Shown here in pieces: positions 1-13,663 of a stretch of DNA of 64,000 nt (its first letter is position 1; every line of letters begins with the position of its first letter). The DNA comes from Methylobacterium durans (GTDB taxonomy: Bacteria > Pseudomonadota > Alphaproteobacteria > Rhizobiales > Beijerinckiaceae): the NCBI RefSeq assembly GCF_003173715.1, contig NZ_CP029550.1:6588001-6652000 (forward strand), read 5' to 3'. The notes beneath the pieces are model-generated. The model was not told where the DNA came from and did no database searches. It was given only the letters and a program-made list of their open reading frames with translations. The position numbers and the translations under genes are program-made.

Positions 1-318
1 CTTGCCGGCGCCGTGACGGCCGTGCACGTCGTGGTGCAGGGTCCGGCCCTCGCGGAGCGAGACGCGGATCAGGCCGCGCTTGGCGGCTTCCGTCGCCTTG
101 CGGATCGCCTCCGGCACCTCGCGGGCCTTGCCGTGGCCGAAGCCGACGCGGCCCTTCTGGTCGCCGACGACGACGAGGGCCGCGAAGCCGAAGCGACGGC
201 CGCCCTTCACCACCTTGGCGACGCGGTTGATGTGGACGAGCTTGTCCACGAACTCGCTGTCGCGCTCCTCGCGATCCTCGCGGCGGCTGCGGCCCCCGCC
301 TTCCCGTTCACGTGCCAT
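1..318 (-). CDS. rpsE: 30S ribosomal protein S5 (uS5), 3' end cut by window edge
   Basis: uS5 lies at the back of the 30S subunit near the mRNA entry site and affects decoding accuracy. Only the first 106 codons are in the window. They start [15 protein letters not shown], a charged N-terminal extension, followed by the double-stranded-RNA-binding-like core [15 protein letters not shown] and a [20 protein letters not shown] segment typical of the family. It follows rplR in the spc operon order (L18, then S5). The C-terminal part lies beyond base 1. The identity is firm; the total length is unknown. Confidence 0.97.
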   Translation of the reverse strand, partial: MAREREGGGRSRREDREERDSEFVDKLVHINRVAKVVKGGRRFGFAALVVVGDQKGRVGFGHGKAREVPEAIRKATEAAKRGLIRVSLREGRTLHHDVHGRHGAGK

Positions 319-410
319 CTTGAACCTGTCTGTCTCACTGACGCGGGCGGCGGGCCCGCTCGCTTGATGATGTCCGTCTCAGGGGCGGCGGACCGCCCCC
401 TCACCGCCGA

Positions 411-773
411 TCAGAAGTCGAGGCCACCCTCGCGGGCGGCGTCGGCGAGCGCCTTGATGCGCCCGTGGAAGATGTAGCCCGAGCGATCGAAGATCACCTG
501 GGTGACCCCGGCCGCCTTGGCGCGCTCGGCGACGAGCTTGCCGACGGCGGAGGCCGCGGCGATATCCGCGCCGGTCTTCAGGCTGCTCTTCAGATCCTTG
601 TCCAGCGACGAGGCGGAGGCCAGGGTGCGGCCCTCGGCATCGTCGATGACCTGGACGTAGATCTGCTTCGAGGAGCGGAACACCGAGAGCCGGGGCCGCC
701 CGTTGGCCGCCGCCCGCAGCGCGCGGCGCACACGCGCCTTGCGGCGGTCGAGTGCTTCGTTCTTGCGTGACAT
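411..773 (-). CDS. rplR: 50S ribosomal protein L18 (uL18)
   Basis: A 120-residue protein of normal family length. uL18 binds 5S rRNA with L5 and forms the central protuberance of the 50S subunit. It has the usual basic N-terminus ([17 protein letters not shown]), the [20 protein letters not shown] strand region and the C-terminal [23 protein letters not shown] signature. It sits between rplF and rpsE as in the standard spc operon, with about 90 bases before rpsE. Confidence 0.98.
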   Translation of the reverse strand: MSRKNEALDRRKARVRRALRAAANGRPRLSVFRSSKQIYVQVIDDAEGRTLASASSLDKDLKSSLKTGADIAAASAVGKLVAERAKAAGVTQVIFDRSGYIFHGRIKALADAAREGGLDF

Positions 774-785
774 GGTGGCGGGTCC

Positions 786-1319
786 TTACTTCTTCTTGCC
801 TTCCTTGCGGAAGATGAACTCGCCCGCATACTTCACGCCCTTGCCCTTGTAGGGCTCGGGGCCGCGATAGTCGCGGATCTCGGCGGCGACCTGACCGACG
901 CGCTGCCGGTCGATGCCGGACACCACGATCTCCGTGGGCTTCGGCGTCACGATGGTGATGCCGGCCGGGATCTCGTACTCGATGTCGTGGCTGTAGCCGA
1001 GCGACAGCTTGAGAGCCTTGCCGGCCATCGCGGCGCGGTAGCCGACGCCGGTGATCTCGAGCTTCTTCTCGAAGCCCTTCGAGACGCCCTCGACGAGGTT
1101 CGCGACCTGCGCCCGGGAGGTGCCCCACAGCGAGCGGGCCTCCTTGGACTGGTTCTTCGGCGTGACCGTGATCGCGCCGTTCTCCAGGGCGACGTCGACG
1201 AGGTTCGGCACGACGAACTGAAGCTCGCCCTTCGAACCCTTCATCTTCACCGTCTGACCCGTCACCGTGGCCGTCACGCCGGACGGGACGGACACGGGCT
1301 TCTTGCCTACGCGAGACAT
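786..1319 (-). CDS. rplF: 50S ribosomal protein L6 (uL6)
   Basis: 177 residues, the normal length. uL6 has two similar domains and binds 23S rRNA near the sarcin-ricin loop and the factor-binding site. The N-terminus [15 protein letters not shown] and the C-terminal [25 protein letters not shown] ending are both diagnostic. The gene is twelve bases upstream of rplR, and a purine-rich ribosome-binding sequence precedes its ATG. No anomalies are visible. Confidence 0.98.
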   Translation of the reverse strand: MSRVGKKPVSVPSGVTATVTGQTVKMKGSKGELQFVVPNLVDVALENGAITVTPKNQSKEARSLWGTSRAQVANLVEGVSKGFEKKLEITGVGYRAAMAGKALKLSLGYSHDIEYEIPAGITIVTPKPTEIVVSGIDRQRVGQVAAEIRDYRGPEPYKGKGVKYAGEFIFRKEGKKK

Positions 1320-1341
1320 AGCCTTCTCCTCTCGCCTGCGA

Positions 1342-1737
1342 TCAGAACACCTTGCAGAGCAGCTCGCCGCCGACGTTGCGCTCGCGCGCCTCGTGGTCGG
1401 CCATGACGCCCTGCGGGGTGGACACGATGGTGATGCCGAGGCCGTCGGCGACGCGCGGCAGCTCGCCCACCGACGAATAGACGCGGCGGCCGGGCTTCGA
1501 GACGCGCTGGATCGAGCGGATGACGGGCTTGCCGTCGTAGTACTTCAGCTCGATCGCGAACTCGGTGCGCCCGTTGCCGAGCTCCGTGGTCGCGTAGTCG
1601 CGGATGTAGCCCTCGGACTTGAGGACGTCGAGCACGCTGGCGCGCAGGCGGGAGCCGGGCGTCTGGACGACGTTGCGGCGGCGCTGCTGACCGTTGCGGA
1701 TGCGGGTGAGCATATCACCCACGGGATCGTTGACCAT
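1342..1737 (-). CDS. rpsH: 30S ribosomal protein S8 (uS8)
   Basis: 131 residues. uS8 binds helix 21 of 16S rRNA and helps organise the central domain. In E. coli it is also the translational repressor of the spc operon; whether that control exists here cannot be told from the sequence. The N-terminus [17 protein letters not shown] and the C-terminal [20 protein letters not shown] / [18 protein letters not shown] segments match the family. It lies between rpsN and rplF in the conserved order. Confidence 0.98.
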   Translation of the reverse strand: MVNDPVGDMLTRIRNGQQRRRNVVQTPGSRLRASVLDVLKSEGYIRDYATTELGNGRTEFAIELKYYDGKPVIRSIQRVSKPGRRVYSSVGELPRVADGLGITIVSTPQGVMADHEARERNVGGELLCKVF

Positions 1738-1750
1738 GGTGACTGCCTCC

Positions 1751-2056
1751 TTACCAGCTCGACTTGACCAGGCCGGGGATCAGGCCCCGGTTGCCGAGCT
1801 CACGCAACGCGACGCGCGAGATGCCCATCTTGCGATAGAAGGCGCGCGGACGGCCGGTCATCTCGCAGCGGTTGCGGATGCGGGTGGCCGACGAATTGCG
1901 GGGCAGTTCCGCGAGCTTGAGGCGCGCCTCGAAGCGCTCCTCCATCTCGAGGGACTCGTTGTTGGCGGTCGCGAGCAGCGCCCTGCGCTTGTCGGCAAAA
2001 CGCTTCACAAGCGCCTTGCGGTGGTTGTTTTTCTCGACTGAGCTTTTCTTAGCCAT
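1751..2056 (-). CDS. rpsN: 30S ribosomal protein S14 (uS14), zinc-independent long form
   Basis: 101 residues with one cysteine only (in [16 protein letters not shown]). It is therefore the long, C-minus form that does not use a zinc ribbon, rather than the short CxxC zinc-binding form. uS14 assembles late into the 30S head next to S3 and S10. The core [19 protein letters not shown] and the end [11 protein letters not shown] are typical. It is in the normal spc operon position between rplE and rpsH. Confidence 0.98.
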   Translation of the reverse strand: MAKKSSVEKNNHRKALVKRFADKRRALLATANNESLEMEERFEARLKLAELPRNSSATRIRNRCEMTGRPRAFYRKMGISRVALRELGNRGLIPGLVKSSW

Positions 2057-2097
2057 GTCTTCTCTCTCCAGTGTCCGCGTCTAAGGGCGCAGAGCCC

Positions 2098-2664
2098 TTA
2101 CTGCCGGAACGGGAAGCGGAAATGCGTGAGGAGGGCACGGGCCTCCTCGTCGGTCTTGGCCGTCGTGGTGACCACGATGTCCATGCCCCACATCTGCTCG
2201 GCCTTGTCGTACGAGATCTCCGGGAACACGAGGTGCTCCTTGAGACCGAGGGCGAAGTTGCCGCGCCCGTCGAACGACTTCGGGTTCAGGCCGCGGAAGT
2301 CGCGGACGCGCGGGAGCGCGATCGTGATCAGCCGGTCCATGAACTCGTACATGCGCGTCTGGCGCAGGGTCACCTTGCAGCCGATCGGCATGCCCTCGCG
2401 GACCTTGAAGGTCGCGATGGCCTTGCGGGCCCGCGTGATGACCGGCTTCTGGCCGGCGATCAGCGCGAGATCGGCCGCGGCGACCGAGGCCTTCTTCGAG
2501 TCGGCGGTCGACTCGCCGACGCCCATGTTGATGACGATCTTCTCGATCTGCGGCACCTGCATGGGGTTCTTGTAGCCGAACTGCTCGATCAGCTTCTGCC
2601 GGACCACCTCGTCGTAATGCTTGCGCAGACGCGGGGTGTAGGCGTCCTTGTTTGCCTCAGCCAT
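2098..2664 (-). CDS. rplE: 50S ribosomal protein L5 (uL5)
   Basis: 188 residues. uL5 binds 5S rRNA in the central protuberance and contacts the P-site tRNA. The family motif [13 protein letters not shown] is near the N-terminus and the [18 protein letters not shown] region is near the C-terminus. The first codons overlap the end of rplX by 8 bases, so the two genes are probably translationally coupled. The length and motif order are normal. Confidence 0.98.
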   Translation of the reverse strand: MAEANKDAYTPRLRKHYDEVVRQKLIEQFGYKNPMQVPQIEKIVINMGVGESTADSKKASVAAADLALIAGQKPVITRARKAIATFKVREGMPIGCKVTLRQTRMYEFMDRLITIALPRVRDFRGLNPKSFDGRGNFALGLKEHLVFPEISYDKAEQMWGMDIVVTTTAKTDEEARALLTHFRFPFRQ

Positions 2665-2974
2665 CGATCAGATCCCCCGAGCGCTTGGCGAACCGAACCT
2701 TGCGGCCGTCCTCGAGAATACGGAAACCCACGCGCGTCGCCTTGCCGTCCTTGGGATCGGCGACCGCGATGTTGGACAGGTGAATGGCGGCCTCCTTGGA
2801 GATGATGCCGCCCTCCTGGCTCTGCGTCTGGCGCTGGTGGCGCTTGACGAGGTTGATGCCGCGCACGAGGGCCCGGTTCTCCTTCGGCAGGACCTGGATG
2901 ACCTCGCCGGAGCGACCCGCGTCGCGACCGGTGAGGACGACGACCGTGTCGCCCTTCTTGATCTTGGCAGCCAT
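2657..2974 (-). CDS. rplX: 50S ribosomal protein L24 (uL24)
   Basis: 105 residues from the ATG at 2974. uL24 is an early assembly protein that binds the 5' end of 23S rRNA near the tunnel exit. A KOW motif is visible at the N-terminus ([20 protein letters not shown]). An in-frame GTG lies directly before the ATG and would add one residue. The ATG was chosen because it overlaps the rplN stop codon as TGATG, a usual coupling arrangement. The 3' end overlaps rplE. Confidence 0.97.
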   Translation of the reverse strand: MAAKIKKGDTVVVLTGRDAGRSGEVIQVLPKENRALVRGINLVKRHQRQTQSQEGGIISKEAAIHLSNIAVADPKDGKATRVGFRILEDGRKVRFAKRSGDLIDG

Positions 2975-3342
2975 CACAGCACCTCAGGAGCCAGCGAGAT
3001 GATCTTCATGTGGTTGCGCGCGCGCAGTTCCCGCGGCACGGGCCCGAAGATGCGGGTGCCGATCGGCTCCTTCTGATTGTTGATCAGAACGGCGGCGTTC
3101 TTGTCGAAGCGGATGACCGAGCCGTCGGGGCGCTTCACGTCCTTGGCGGTGCGCACGACGACCGCCTTCATGACGTCGCCCTTCTTCACGCGGCCGCGCG
3201 GGATCGCCTCCTTGACGGAGACGACGATGATGTCGCCGACGCCGGCATATTTGCGCTTCGACCCGCCGAGCACCTTGATGCACATCACGCGACGCGCACC
3301 AGAATTGTCGGCGACGTCCAGATTCGTCTGCATCTGGATCAC
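2974..3342 (-). CDS. rplN: 50S ribosomal protein L14 (uL14), GTG start
   Basis: 122 residues, the exact normal length, starting [18 protein letters not shown] from a GTG codon. An AAGGAAAGG sequence lies about 8 bases upstream as the ribosome-binding site. uL14 sits at the subunit interface and binds the silencing factor RsfS in other bacteria. It is the first gene of the classical spc operon, and here it follows an unusually long gap after rpsQ. No irregular residues were seen. Confidence 0.98.
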   Translation of the reverse strand: MIQMQTNLDVADNSGARRVMCIKVLGGSKRKYAGVGDIIVVSVKEAIPRGRVKKGDVMKAVVVRTAKDVKRPDGSVIRFDKNAAVLINNQKEPIGTRIFGPVPRELRARNHMKIISLAPEVL

Positions 3343-3601
3343 GGGAGTGACCTTTCCTTGTTTCAGGCGGGTTTCCGCACGCGGGCGGTATTGCCCGGCG
3401 GACGACGCCTGATGGGGATCTGATGTCCCCGGCTCATATGACAGACCGCGCTATCGGCGCTTGGCTGCGCCGGCGCGGTCACCGCAGTCGACGGGGGACG
3501 CGAAGCATCCCCTCTGAACTTTCGCGAAGGCCGGTCGCTTACAACGCTCCGGCGATTCGCGCAAGGGTGCTTGCCGTGGGCAAGGTGGTTGCGCGAGCGC
3601 C
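3343..3601 (-). other. Gap between rpsQ and rplN (S10/spc operon boundary)
   Basis: This 259-base gap interrupts an otherwise tightly packed ribosomal gene cluster. It falls exactly where the S10 operon ends (rpsQ) and the spc operon begins (rplN) in E. coli. The minus strand contains GC-rich inverted repeats (for example CCTTGCCCACGGCAAG near 3570-3590), but no T-run terminator and no convincing -35/-10 pair. No ORF in it resembles a known gene. It may hold a promoter or a processing site. Confidence 0.5.
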
Positions 3602-3853
3602 TCAGGCGCTCGCGGCGACCTCGTTGCCCTCGACGAGCTTCCAGGTCTTGGTCTTGGAATAGGGGCGGCACTCCTCGATGAACACCGTCTGCCCGACCTT
3701 GGCGGCATTCGCCTCGTCGTGGGCATGGTAGTTCTTCGAGCGGCGGACGGTCTTCTTCATCACCGGGTGGGTGAAGCGGCGCTCCACCTTCACGACGATG
3801 GTCTTCTCGCCCTTGTCGCTGACGACGACGCCCTGCAATACGCGCTTCGGCAT
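3602..3853 (-). CDS. rpsQ: 30S ribosomal protein S17 (uS17)
   Basis: 83 residues with the family start [21 protein letters not shown] and the conserved [23 protein letters not shown] region (an OB-fold protein). uS17 is a primary 16S rRNA-binding protein of the 5' domain. It is the last gene of the S10-type cluster, directly after rpmC, and is followed by the 259-base gap before rplN. Confidence 0.98.
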   Translation of the reverse strand: MPKRVLQGVVVSDKGEKTIVVKVERRFTHPVMKKTVRRSKNYHAHDEANAAKVGQTVFIEECRPYSKTKTWKLVEGNEVAASA

Positions 3854-3863
3854 GGTGAACTCC

Positions 3864-4079
3864 TCAAGCCTGCGTCGAGGCCAGCGTCTTCTGACGCTGC
3901 AGCGTACGGACGCGGGCGATGTCGCGGCGGACCTCGCGGACGCGGGCGACGTTCTCGAGCTGGCCGGTGGCCCCCTGGAAGCGCAGGTTGAACTGCTCCT
4001 TCTTGAGGTTCAGCAGCTCGTCGTTCAGCTGATCCGCGGACAGGGCCTTCAGATCAGACAGTCTCTGGGACGACTTCAT
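3864..4079 (-). CDS. rpmC: 50S ribosomal protein L29 (uL29)
   Basis: 71 residues, a small two-helix protein. The N-terminus [23 protein letters not shown] and the central [26 protein letters not shown] stretch are typical. uL29 lies at the polypeptide exit tunnel next to L23, where trigger factor and the signal recognition particle dock. It is in the normal position between rplP and rpsQ, with about ten bases on either side. Confidence 0.98.
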   Translation of the reverse strand: MKSSQRLSDLKALSADQLNDELLNLKKEQFNLRFQGATGQLENVARVREVRRDIARVRTLQRQKTLASTQA

Positions 4080-4090
4080 GATCTCCCTCC

Positions 4091-4504
4091 TCAGTCTGCG
4101 ATGCGGGCGACGACGCGGGTGCGGACGGGTAGCTTGGCCGCGCCGAGGCGCAGGGCCTCGCGGGCGATCTCCTCGGCGACGCCGTCGACCTCGAACATGA
4201 TGCGGCCCGGGTGGACGCGGGCGGCCCAGTAATCCGGCGCGCCCTTACCGGAGCCCATGCGGACCTCGGTGGGCTTGGCGGAGACGGGGACGTCCGGGAA
4301 CACGCGGATCCAGACGCGACCCTGGCGCTTCATCTCGCGGGTGATCGCGCGGCGGGCCGCCTCGATCTGCCGCGCGGTGACCCGCTCGGGCTCCACGGCC
4401 TTCAGGCCGAACTGGCCGAAGTTCAGCTCGAAGCCGCCCTTGGCCGCACCGTGGATGCGGCCTTTGAACTGCTTGCGGAACTTCGTCTTCTTGGGTTGCA
4501 GCAT
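4091..4504 (-). CDS. rplP: 50S ribosomal protein L16 (uL16)
   Basis: 137 residues of normal length. uL16 helps shape the A-site tRNA pocket and is a late, essential assembly protein. The N-terminus [19 protein letters not shown] and the motif [26 protein letters not shown] are diagnostic. It follows rpsC after a short spacer and precedes rpmC, as in nearly all bacteria. Confidence 0.98.
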   Translation of the reverse strand: MLQPKKTKFRKQFKGRIHGAAKGGFELNFGQFGLKAVEPERVTARQIEAARRAITREMKRQGRVWIRVFPDVPVSAKPTEVRMGSGKGAPDYWAARVHPGRIMFEVDGVAEEIAREALRLGAAKLPVRTRVVARIAD

Positions 4505-4541
4505 GGCAGCCTCTCAAACCTCTCTCTGGCGCGGGCCGCGA

Positions 4542-5288
4542 TCACGCGTTGGCGTGGTCGCGACGGCCGCGCTCACGGCCACCCTCGCCGTCGCGCTCGC
4601 GACGGCCGCCGGACCGGCCACCCTCGTCCTGCGCCTTCTTGTCCTGGGCCATCGGGTCGTGCTCGAGGATCTCGCCCTTGAACACCCACACCTTGATGCC
4701 GCACGTCCCGTAGGTCGTGAAGGCGGTGGCCGTGCCGTAATCGACGTCCGCGCGCAGGGTGTGCAGCGGGACCCGGCCCTCGCGGTACCACTCGGTCCGG
4801 GCGATCTCGGCGCCGCCGAGACGGCCCGAGCAGGTGATGCGGATGCCCTCGGCGCCGAGACGCATCGCCGACTGGACGGCGCGCTTCATGGCGCGCCGGA
4901 AGGCGACCCGGCGCTCGAGCTGCTGGGCGATCGAGTCGGCGACGAGCGTCGCGTCGATCTCGGGCTTGCGAACCTCGACGATGTTGATCGTCACGTCCGC
5001 CTTGGTCATCGTGCCGACGAGCTTGCGCAGCTTCTCGATATCCGCGCCCTTCTTGCCGATTACCACGCCCGGGCGGCCCGAGTGGATGGTGACGCGGCAC
5101 TTCCGGTGCGGACGCTCGATGACGATCTTCGAGACCGCCGCCTGCTTCAGCTGCTTCATGAGGGCGGCGCGGATCGCGACGTCCTCGTGCATCAGCTTGG
5201 CGTACTCGCCCTTCTGGGCGAACCAGCGGGAATCCCACGTCCGGTTGATGCCGAGACGCAGACCGATCGGATTGACTTTCTGGCCCAT
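4542..5288 (-). CDS. rpsC: 30S ribosomal protein S3 (uS3)
   Basis: 248 residues. The N-terminus [20 protein letters not shown] is invariant in the family. A type II KH domain with the [18 protein letters not shown] loop follows. The last 35 or so residues form a tail rich in Asp, Arg, Gly and Glu, longer than in E. coli and common in alphaproteobacteria. uS3 forms part of the mRNA entry channel with S4 and S5 and contributes to helicase activity. Confidence 0.98.
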   Translation of the reverse strand: MGQKVNPIGLRLGINRTWDSRWFAQKGEYAKLMHEDVAIRAALMKQLKQAAVSKIVIERPHRKCRVTIHSGRPGVVIGKKGADIEKLRKLVGTMTKADVTINIVEVRKPEIDATLVADSIAQQLERRVAFRRAMKRAVQSAMRLGAEGIRITCSGRLGGAEIARTEWYREGRVPLHTLRADVDYGTATAFTTYGTCGIKVWVFKGEILEHDPMAQDKKAQDEGGRSGGRRERDGEGGRERGRRDHANA

Positions 5289-5298
5289 CAGATCCTCC

Positions 5299-5685
5299 TC
5301 ACGCCGCTTCGGCGGACGGGACTTCGCGAACCACGATGGTGAGGTTCGAGAAGGGCTTCAGGATGCGGGCGCCACGGCCACGCGCACGGGCGTGGAACCG
5401 CTTCAGGACGAGCGCCTTGCCGACGAAGGCCTGGGAGACGACGAGATCGTCGACGTCCAGGTCGTGGTTGTTCTCGGCGTTGGCGATCGCGCTCTCGAGG
5501 CACTTCTTGACCTCGCGGGCGATCCGCTTGCGGGAGAATTCGAGGTCGGCCAGCGCCGACTCGACCTTCTTGCCGCGAATGAGCTGCGCGACGAGATTCA
5601 GCTTCTGGGGGCTGACGCGGAGCATCCGCGCCACCGCCTTGGCCTCGTTCTCGGGGAGCGCGCGGGGGGTTGCGGGCTTGCCCAT
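5299..5685 (-). CDS. rplV: 50S ribosomal protein L22 (uL22)
   Basis: 128 residues from the ATG at 5685, which is a single base away from the rpsS stop codon. The open frame continues upstream, but only this start gives the family N-terminus ([18 protein letters not shown], then [20 protein letters not shown]). uL22 reaches into the exit tunnel; the long beta-hairpin with [14 protein letters not shown] is present and shows no macrolide-resistance-type insertion or deletion. It lies between rpsS and rpsC as expected. Confidence 0.97.
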   Translation of the reverse strand: MGKPATPRALPENEAKAVARMLRVSPQKLNLVAQLIRGKKVESALADLEFSRKRIAREVKKCLESAIANAENNHDLDVDDLVVSQAFVGKALVLKRFHARARGRGARILKPFSNLTIVVREVPSAEAA

Positions 5686-5686
5686 A

Positions 5687-5965
5687 TCAGCGCCTCTTCG
5701 CCTTCTTGTCGGCCGCGTGACCGTGGAAGGTGCGGGTCGGCGAGAACTCGCCGAACTTGTGACCGACCATTTCCTCGGAGACGTAGACCGGGATGTGCTT
5801 CTGCCCGTTGTGCACACCGAAGGTGAGCCCGACGAACTGCGGCAGGATCGTGGAGCGGCGGCTCCAGATCTTGATGACTTCGTTGCGGCTGGATCCGCGA
5901 GCGGTCTCAGCTTTCTTGAGGAGGTAGCCGTCGACGAACGGCCCCTTCCAGAGGGAGCGTGCCAT
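5687..5965 (-). CDS. rpsS: 30S ribosomal protein S19 (uS19)
   Basis: 92 residues from the ATG at 5965, giving the invariant [16 protein letters not shown] start. The frame is open further upstream, but the longer version does not match the family. The core [20 protein letters not shown] and the [20 protein letters not shown] end are typical. uS19 lies in the 30S head with S13. It follows rplB after a five-base gap. Confidence 0.97.
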   Translation of the reverse strand: MARSLWKGPFVDGYLLKKAETARGSSRNEVIKIWSRRSTILPQFVGLTFGVHNGQKHIPVYVSEEMVGHKFGEFSPTRTFHGHAADKKAKRR

Positions 5966-5970
5966 GATGG

Positions 5971-6807
5971 TTACTTCTTGCGGTTGTGGCGGCTGGACAG
6001 GATGAAGGTGTCGGTCCGCTTGTTGGACCGGGTCTTCTTCCCCTTCGTCGGCACGCCCCACGGCGTGACCGGGTTACGGCCGCCCGAGGTGCGTCCCTCG
6101 CCGCCGCCGTGCGGATGGTCGACCGGGTTCATCGCGACGCCGCGGTTGTGCGGGCGCTTGCCGAGCCAGCGGTTGCGACCGGCCTTGCCGAGCGAGATGT
6201 TCATGTGGTCGGGGTTCGAGACCGCGCCCACGCTCGCGAAGCACTGGCCGTGCACGAGGCGCTGCTCGCCCGAGTTCAGGCGCAGCGTCACGTAGCCCTG
6301 GTCGCGGCCGACGATCTGGGCGTAGTTGCCCGCGGACCGGGCGATCGCGCCGCCCTTGCCGATCTTCAGCTCGACGTTGTGGACGATCGTGCCCACCGGC
6401 ATGTTGCCGATCGGACCCGCATTGCCCGGCTTGATGTCGACCTGCTCGGCCGCCACCACCTTGTCCCCGGCCTGCAGGCGCTGGGGAGCCAGGATGTAGC
6501 TCTGCTTGCCGTCCGGGTAGGTGATCAGCGCGATGAACGCCGTGCGGTTCGGATCGTACTCGATCCGCTCGACCGTCGCGGTCACGCCCAGCTGGTCGCG
6601 ACGCTTGAAATCGACGTTGCGCAGGGCGCGCTTGTGACCGCCGCCGCGGAAGCGGACGGTGATGCGGCCGAGATTGTTGCGGCCGCCCGTGGACGACTTG
6701 CCCTCGGTCAGCGCCTTCACCGGCTTGCCCTTGTAGAGCTCACGGCGGTCGACCAGCACGAGCTGGCGCAGGCTCGGCGTGACCGGTTTGAATGTCTTCA
6801 AGGCCAT
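5971..6807 (-). CDS. rplB: 50S ribosomal protein L2 (uL2)
   Basis: 278 residues. uL2 is one of the proteins closest to the peptidyl-transferase centre and is needed for subunit joining. The C-terminal signature [21 protein letters not shown], containing the conserved histidine implicated in peptidyl transfer, is intact. The N-terminus [20 protein letters not shown] is typical of alphaproteobacteria. Gene position (rplW, rplB, rpsS) is standard. Confidence 0.98.
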   Translation of the reverse strand: MALKTFKPVTPSLRQLVLVDRRELYKGKPVKALTEGKSSTGGRNNLGRITVRFRGGGHKRALRNVDFKRRDQLGVTATVERIEYDPNRTAFIALITYPDGKQSYILAPQRLQAGDKVVAAEQVDIKPGNAGPIGNMPVGTIVHNVELKIGKGGAIARSAGNYAQIVGRDQGYVTLRLNSGEQRLVHGQCFASVGAVSNPDHMNISLGKAGRNRWLGKRPHNRGVAMNPVDHPHGGGEGRTSGGRNPVTPWGVPTKGKKTRSNKRTDTFILSSRHNRKK

Positions 6808-6834
6808 CGGCTTGGTTCCCTAAACCCGGTCGTC

Positions 6835-7131
6835 TCAGAGGCCCGTCGTGACGTCGATCGTATCGCCCTCGGCGAGGGTGACGATCGCCTTCTTCACGTC
6901 CGAACGCTGTCCGCGCAATCCGCGGAAGACCTTCTTCTTGCCCTTGGTCACGAGCGTGTTCACCGCCGTGACCTTCACGTCGAACAGCTTCTCGACCGCT
7001 TCCTTGATCTGCGGCTTCGAGGCCTTCGGCGCGACGCGGAACACGACCTTGTTCTGCTCGGTCAGGTTCGTCGCCTTCTCGGTGATCACGGGCGAGACGA
7101 TCACGTCGTAGTGGCGCGGATCGGCACTCAT
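6835..7131 (-). CDS. rplW: 50S ribosomal protein L23 (uL23)
   Basis: 98 residues, of normal length. uL23 lies at the tunnel exit and is the main docking site for trigger factor and the signal recognition particle. The motif [19 protein letters not shown] near the N-terminus and the [20 protein letters not shown] loop are typical. Its ATG overlaps the rplD stop codon as ATGA, indicating translational coupling. Confidence 0.98.
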   Translation of the reverse strand: MSADPRHYDVIVSPVITEKATNLTEQNKVVFRVAPKASKPQIKEAVEKLFDVKVTAVNTLVTKGKKKVFRGLRGQRSDVKKAIVTLAEGDTIDVTTGL

Positions 7132-7751
7132 TTGAAACGCGCCTCCAGCGCATCGACCGCCGCGCGGGTGAGAACGAGCTTCTCACGGCGCAGGATGTCG
7201 TAGACGTTGATGCCCTGCACCGGCAGGACGTCGATCTGCGGCAGGTTGCGGGCGGCGCGACCGAAGTTCGCGTCGATCTCCGCGCCGCCGATGATGAGGG
7301 CGCTCGAGAGGCCGAGCTTGCCGAAGCGCTCGGACAGGACCTTGGTCTTGCCCTCGGCGAGCTTGACGTCGTCGATGACGATCAGCGTCTCGCTCTTCGC
7401 CTTGGACGAGAGGGCGTGGCGAAGCGCCAGCGCACGGACCTTCTTGGGAAGATCGTGGCCGTGGTCGCGCACCACCGGACCGAAGGCCCGGCCGCCGCCG
7501 CGGAATTGCGGGGCGGAGGCCGCGCCGTGACGGGCGTTGCCGGTGCCCTTCTGCTTGTAGAGCTTCTTGCGCGTCCGGTTCACGTCCGAGCGGTTCTGCA
7601 CGGCGTGGGTGCCGGCGCGGCGCTTGGCGAGCTGCCAGCGGACCATGCGCTGGAGCAGGTCGGCGCGGGGCTCGAGGCCGAAGATGGCCTCGTCGAGCTC
7701 GACCGAGCCGGCGCCTTCGCCTTCGAGCGTGGTGATATCGAGCTTCATCAC
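7128..7751 (-). CDS. rplD: 50S ribosomal protein L4 (uL4)
   Basis: 207 residues. uL4 has a globular domain and a long loop that reaches the exit tunnel. The loop residues [20 protein letters not shown] followed by [12 protein letters not shown] are present and intact. In E. coli L4 represses the S10 operon at transcription and translation; there is no direct evidence for that here. It overlaps rplC (upstream) and rplW (downstream) by four bases each. Confidence 0.98.
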   Translation of the reverse strand: MMKLDITTLEGEGAGSVELDEAIFGLEPRADLLQRMVRWQLAKRRAGTHAVQNRSDVNRTRKKLYKQKGTGNARHGAASAPQFRGGGRAFGPVVRDHGHDLPKKVRALALRHALSSKAKSETLIVIDDVKLAEGKTKVLSERFGKLGLSSALIIGGAEIDANFGRAARNLPQIDVLPVQGINVYDILRREKLVLTRAAVDALEARFK

Positions 7752-8485
7752 GCGTTCTCCCCAGAAGTCGCTTCTTGAGCGGGAGCCTCGGGAGCCGGAG
7801 CGGCAGCGCCGTTCTCACGGAACTTGCCCGGCAGCGGAACATCAGCGGGGAGCTTGCGCTTCACCGCGTCGCGGACCTGGATCCAGCCGCCGGCGACGCC
7901 CGGCACCGCACCCTCGACGAGGATGAGGCCGCGCTCGGGGTCGGTGCGCACGACGCGCAGGTTCTGGGTGGTCACGCGCTCGACGCCGAGGTGGCCCGGC
8001 ATCTTCTTGTTCTTGAAGGTCTTGCCCGGATCCTGACGGCCGCCGGTCGAACCGATCGAGCGGTGCGAGATCGACACGCCGTGCGTGGCGCGCAGGCCGC
8101 CGAAGTTCCAGCGCTTCATGCCGCCGGCGAAACCCTTACCCGTGGTCGTGCCCGTGACGTCCACGAACTGGCCCGGGATGAAGTGGTCCGCGGTGATCTC
8201 GGCGCCGACCGGGATCAGCGAATCCTCGCTGACGCGGAACTCGGCGAGCTTCTGCTTCGGCTCGACCTTGGCGACCGAGAAGCGGCCGCGCTCGGCGCGG
8301 GACACGTTCTTGACCTTGGCCTTGCCGACGCCGACCTGCAGCGCGACGTAGCCGTTCTTCTCGACGGTGCGGTGGGCAACCACCTGGCATTGATCGATCT
8401 TGAGCACGGTGACGGGGACATGCTCCCCCGCATCCGTGAAGATGCGGGTCATGCCGACCTTCTGTGCAATGACGCCTGAGCGCAT
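7748..8485 (-). CDS. rplC: 50S ribosomal protein L3 (uL3)
   Basis: 245 residues. uL3 is an early assembly protein whose extension reaches the peptidyl-transferase centre. The N-terminus [20 protein letters not shown] and the [20 protein letters not shown] region, which carries the glutamine/tryptophan finger, are diagnostic. The C-terminus has an Ala/Pro/Glu-rich tail ([19 protein letters not shown]), longer than in E. coli. It follows rpsJ after 48 bases. Confidence 0.98.
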   Translation of the reverse strand: MRSGVIAQKVGMTRIFTDAGEHVPVTVLKIDQCQVVAHRTVEKNGYVALQVGVGKAKVKNVSRAERGRFSVAKVEPKQKLAEFRVSEDSLIPVGAEITADHFIPGQFVDVTGTTTGKGFAGGMKRWNFGGLRATHGVSISHRSIGSTGGRQDPGKTFKNKKMPGHLGVERVTTQNLRVVRTDPERGLILVEGAVPGVAGGWIQVRDAVKRKLPADVPLPGKFRENGAAAPAPEAPAQEATSGENA

Positions 8486-8533
8486 AGGTGTCTCCCTCGC
8501 GCGATGAAACGGTAAGCTCTAAGCCTCAGCGGC

Positions 8534-8842
<309 letters not shown>

Positions 8843-8926
8843 GACCTGAAACCTCGGCGGGAATGTCGAAGGGCGGGCGCGAGGGCCCACCCCTCGATCT
8901 GTCCCTGCGGGAGTTGCTCGCGCGAC

Positions 8927-10117
<1,191 letters not shown>

Positions 10118-10219
10118 GGTAGCCTCCGTCGGTGTCGTTGGGGTGCGGGCGGCCGGATGATCGGCGCCGCACCGGGAATGGGTGCCGGCCCGGGGGCCGG
10201 CGGTCGCATCAGGCGTGCG

Positions 10220-12295
<2,076 letters not shown>

Positions 12296-12326
12296 CGGGG
12301 TGACTCCGGAAGAGGGGTGTGACCGC

Positions 12327-12797
12327 TTACCAGCGGTAGTGCGAGAAGGCGCGGTTGGCCTCGGCCATCCGGTGCGTGTCTTCCCGCTTCTTGACGGCGT
12401 TGCCGCGGTTGTTGGCGGCGTCGAGGAGTTCGGCCGAGAGGCGCTCGACCATGGTGCGGTCGTTGCGCGCGCGGGCGGCCTGGATCAGCCAGCGGATCGC
12501 CAGCGCCTGGCGGCGCTCCGTGCGGACCTCGACCGGGACCTGGTAGGTGGCGCCGCCGACGCGGCGGGAGCGGACCTCGATCATCGGGGCGACGTTGTCG
12601 AGGGCGGCGCGGAACACCTCGATCGGGTTCGCGCGGGCGCGGTTCTCGACGATGTCGAAGGCGCCGTACACGATCGACTCGGCGACCGACTTCTTGCCCT
12701 CGTACATGATGGAGTTCATGAACTTGGTCAGGACGACGTCGCCGTACTTGGCGTCGGGGATGATCTCACGCTTCTCGGCACTGTGGCGGCGGGACAT
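12327..12797 (-). CDS. rpsG: 30S ribosomal protein S7 (uS7)
   Basis: 156 residues with the family start [20 protein letters not shown] and the [20 protein letters not shown] motif. uS7 nucleates assembly of the 16S 3' domain and contacts the E-site tRNA. In E. coli it represses the str operon translationally by binding the rpsL-rpsG spacer; the spacer here is about 100 bases, but no matching structure was identified by eye. Confidence 0.98.
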   Translation of the reverse strand: MSRRHSAEKREIIPDAKYGDVVLTKFMNSIMYEGKKSVAESIVYGAFDIVENRARANPIEVFRAALDNVAPMIEVRSRRVGGATYQVPVEVRTERRQALAIRWLIQAARARNDRTMVERLSAELLDAANNRGNAVKKREDTHRMAEANRAFSHYRW

Positions 12798-12901
12798 GCG
12801 CGCGCTCCGTTTTCGTCTTCTCTTGGCATCAAACCATCCCGCGCAGGCCGCCTTGAGCTTCGGGAGAAGCCGGCGACATCCTTACGGGATGCGCGAAAGT
12901 C

Positions 12902-13273
12902 TTACTTCGGACGCTTGGCGCCGTACTTGGAGCGGCGCTGCTTGCGGTTCTTCACGCCCTGCGTGTCGAGCACGCCGCGCAGGATGTGGTAGCGCACGCC
13001 CGGAAGGTCCTTCACGCGGCCGCCGCGGATCATCACCACGGAGTGCTCCTGAAGGTTGTGACCCTCGCCGGGGATGTAGCCGATCACCTCGAAGCCGTTG
13101 GTGAGACGGACCTTCGCGACCTTGCGGAGCGCCGAGTTCGGCTTCTTCGGGGTCGTGGTGTAGACGCGGGTGCAGACACCGCGCTTCTGCGGGCAGGCAT
13201 CGAGGGCCGGCACCTTGTTGCGGGCCTTCTGCGCCTTACGCGGCTGGGCGATCAGCTGGTTGATCGTCGGCAT
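12902..13273 (-). CDS. rpsL: 30S ribosomal protein S12 (uS12)
   Basis: 123 residues. uS12 lies at the decoding centre. The streptomycin-relevant lysines are wild type: Lys43 in [11 protein letters not shown] and Lys88 in [13 protein letters not shown], followed by the Asp89 that is methylthiolated in other bacteria. It opens the str operon (rpsL, rpsG, fusA, tuf). A good promoter lies about 230 bases upstream on the same strand. Confidence 0.98.
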   Translation of the reverse strand: MPTINQLIAQPRKAQKARNKVPALDACPQKRGVCTRVYTTTPKKPNSALRKVAKVRLTNGFEVIGYIPGEGHNLQEHSVVMIRGGRVKDLPGVRYHILRGVLDTQGVKNRKQRRSKYGAKRPK

Positions 13274-13503
13274 TCTCTGCCCTCTTCCTCAGGCCCTGTG
13301 GGGCGGGCCGCAAAACGAATATGCGCCAGGGGTCGGTCAGGACCCGTGGCGCGCTGTCGGCAGAGGAACACGTCCCTTAGCAGGCGCGCTCGTACCTACT
13401 GATCTGACTTGCGTCAGGCGATGTGAGCCTCTGGTCGGCATGGCGACGGTCGGAAGATCTGACTTCGACCCGTCTGCGGCGTGCGTTCGACCGGAGTGGC
13501 GCG

Positions 13504-13532
13504 CTTCTACGCGCGACCCGGCGCAACGTCAA
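13504..13532 (-). promoter_or_regulatory. Promoter of the str operon (rpsL-rpsG-fusA-tuf)
   Basis: On the minus strand a -35 box TTGACG (13527-13532) and a -10 box TAGAAG (13504-13509) are separated by exactly 17 bases, close to the sigma-70 consensus. It lies between the rpoC terminator and rpsL, the right place and direction for the str operon. The implied leader is about 225 nucleotides. Confidence 0.6.
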
Positions 13533-13637
13533 CCTTTCGGGGCGAACTTCTTCCGTCGGCCCGGCGGTTATTTTTCGGTGTGCGCCAGGGTATCTGGCTG
13601 CCGCCGCGTCGTGGTTTCGGAAGCCGCGGCGCGAAAC

Positions 13638-13663
13638 GAGAAAGGGCGGCCTCGCGGCCGCCC
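13638..13663 (-). terminator. Terminator downstream of rpoC
   Basis: Perfect 8-bp GC stem, gggcggcc / ggccgccc (13644-13651 with 13656-13663), with a 4-base loop. On the minus strand it is followed by only three T residues, so it may be weak or need Rho. It begins 30 bases after the rpoC stop codon. Confidence 0.6.
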
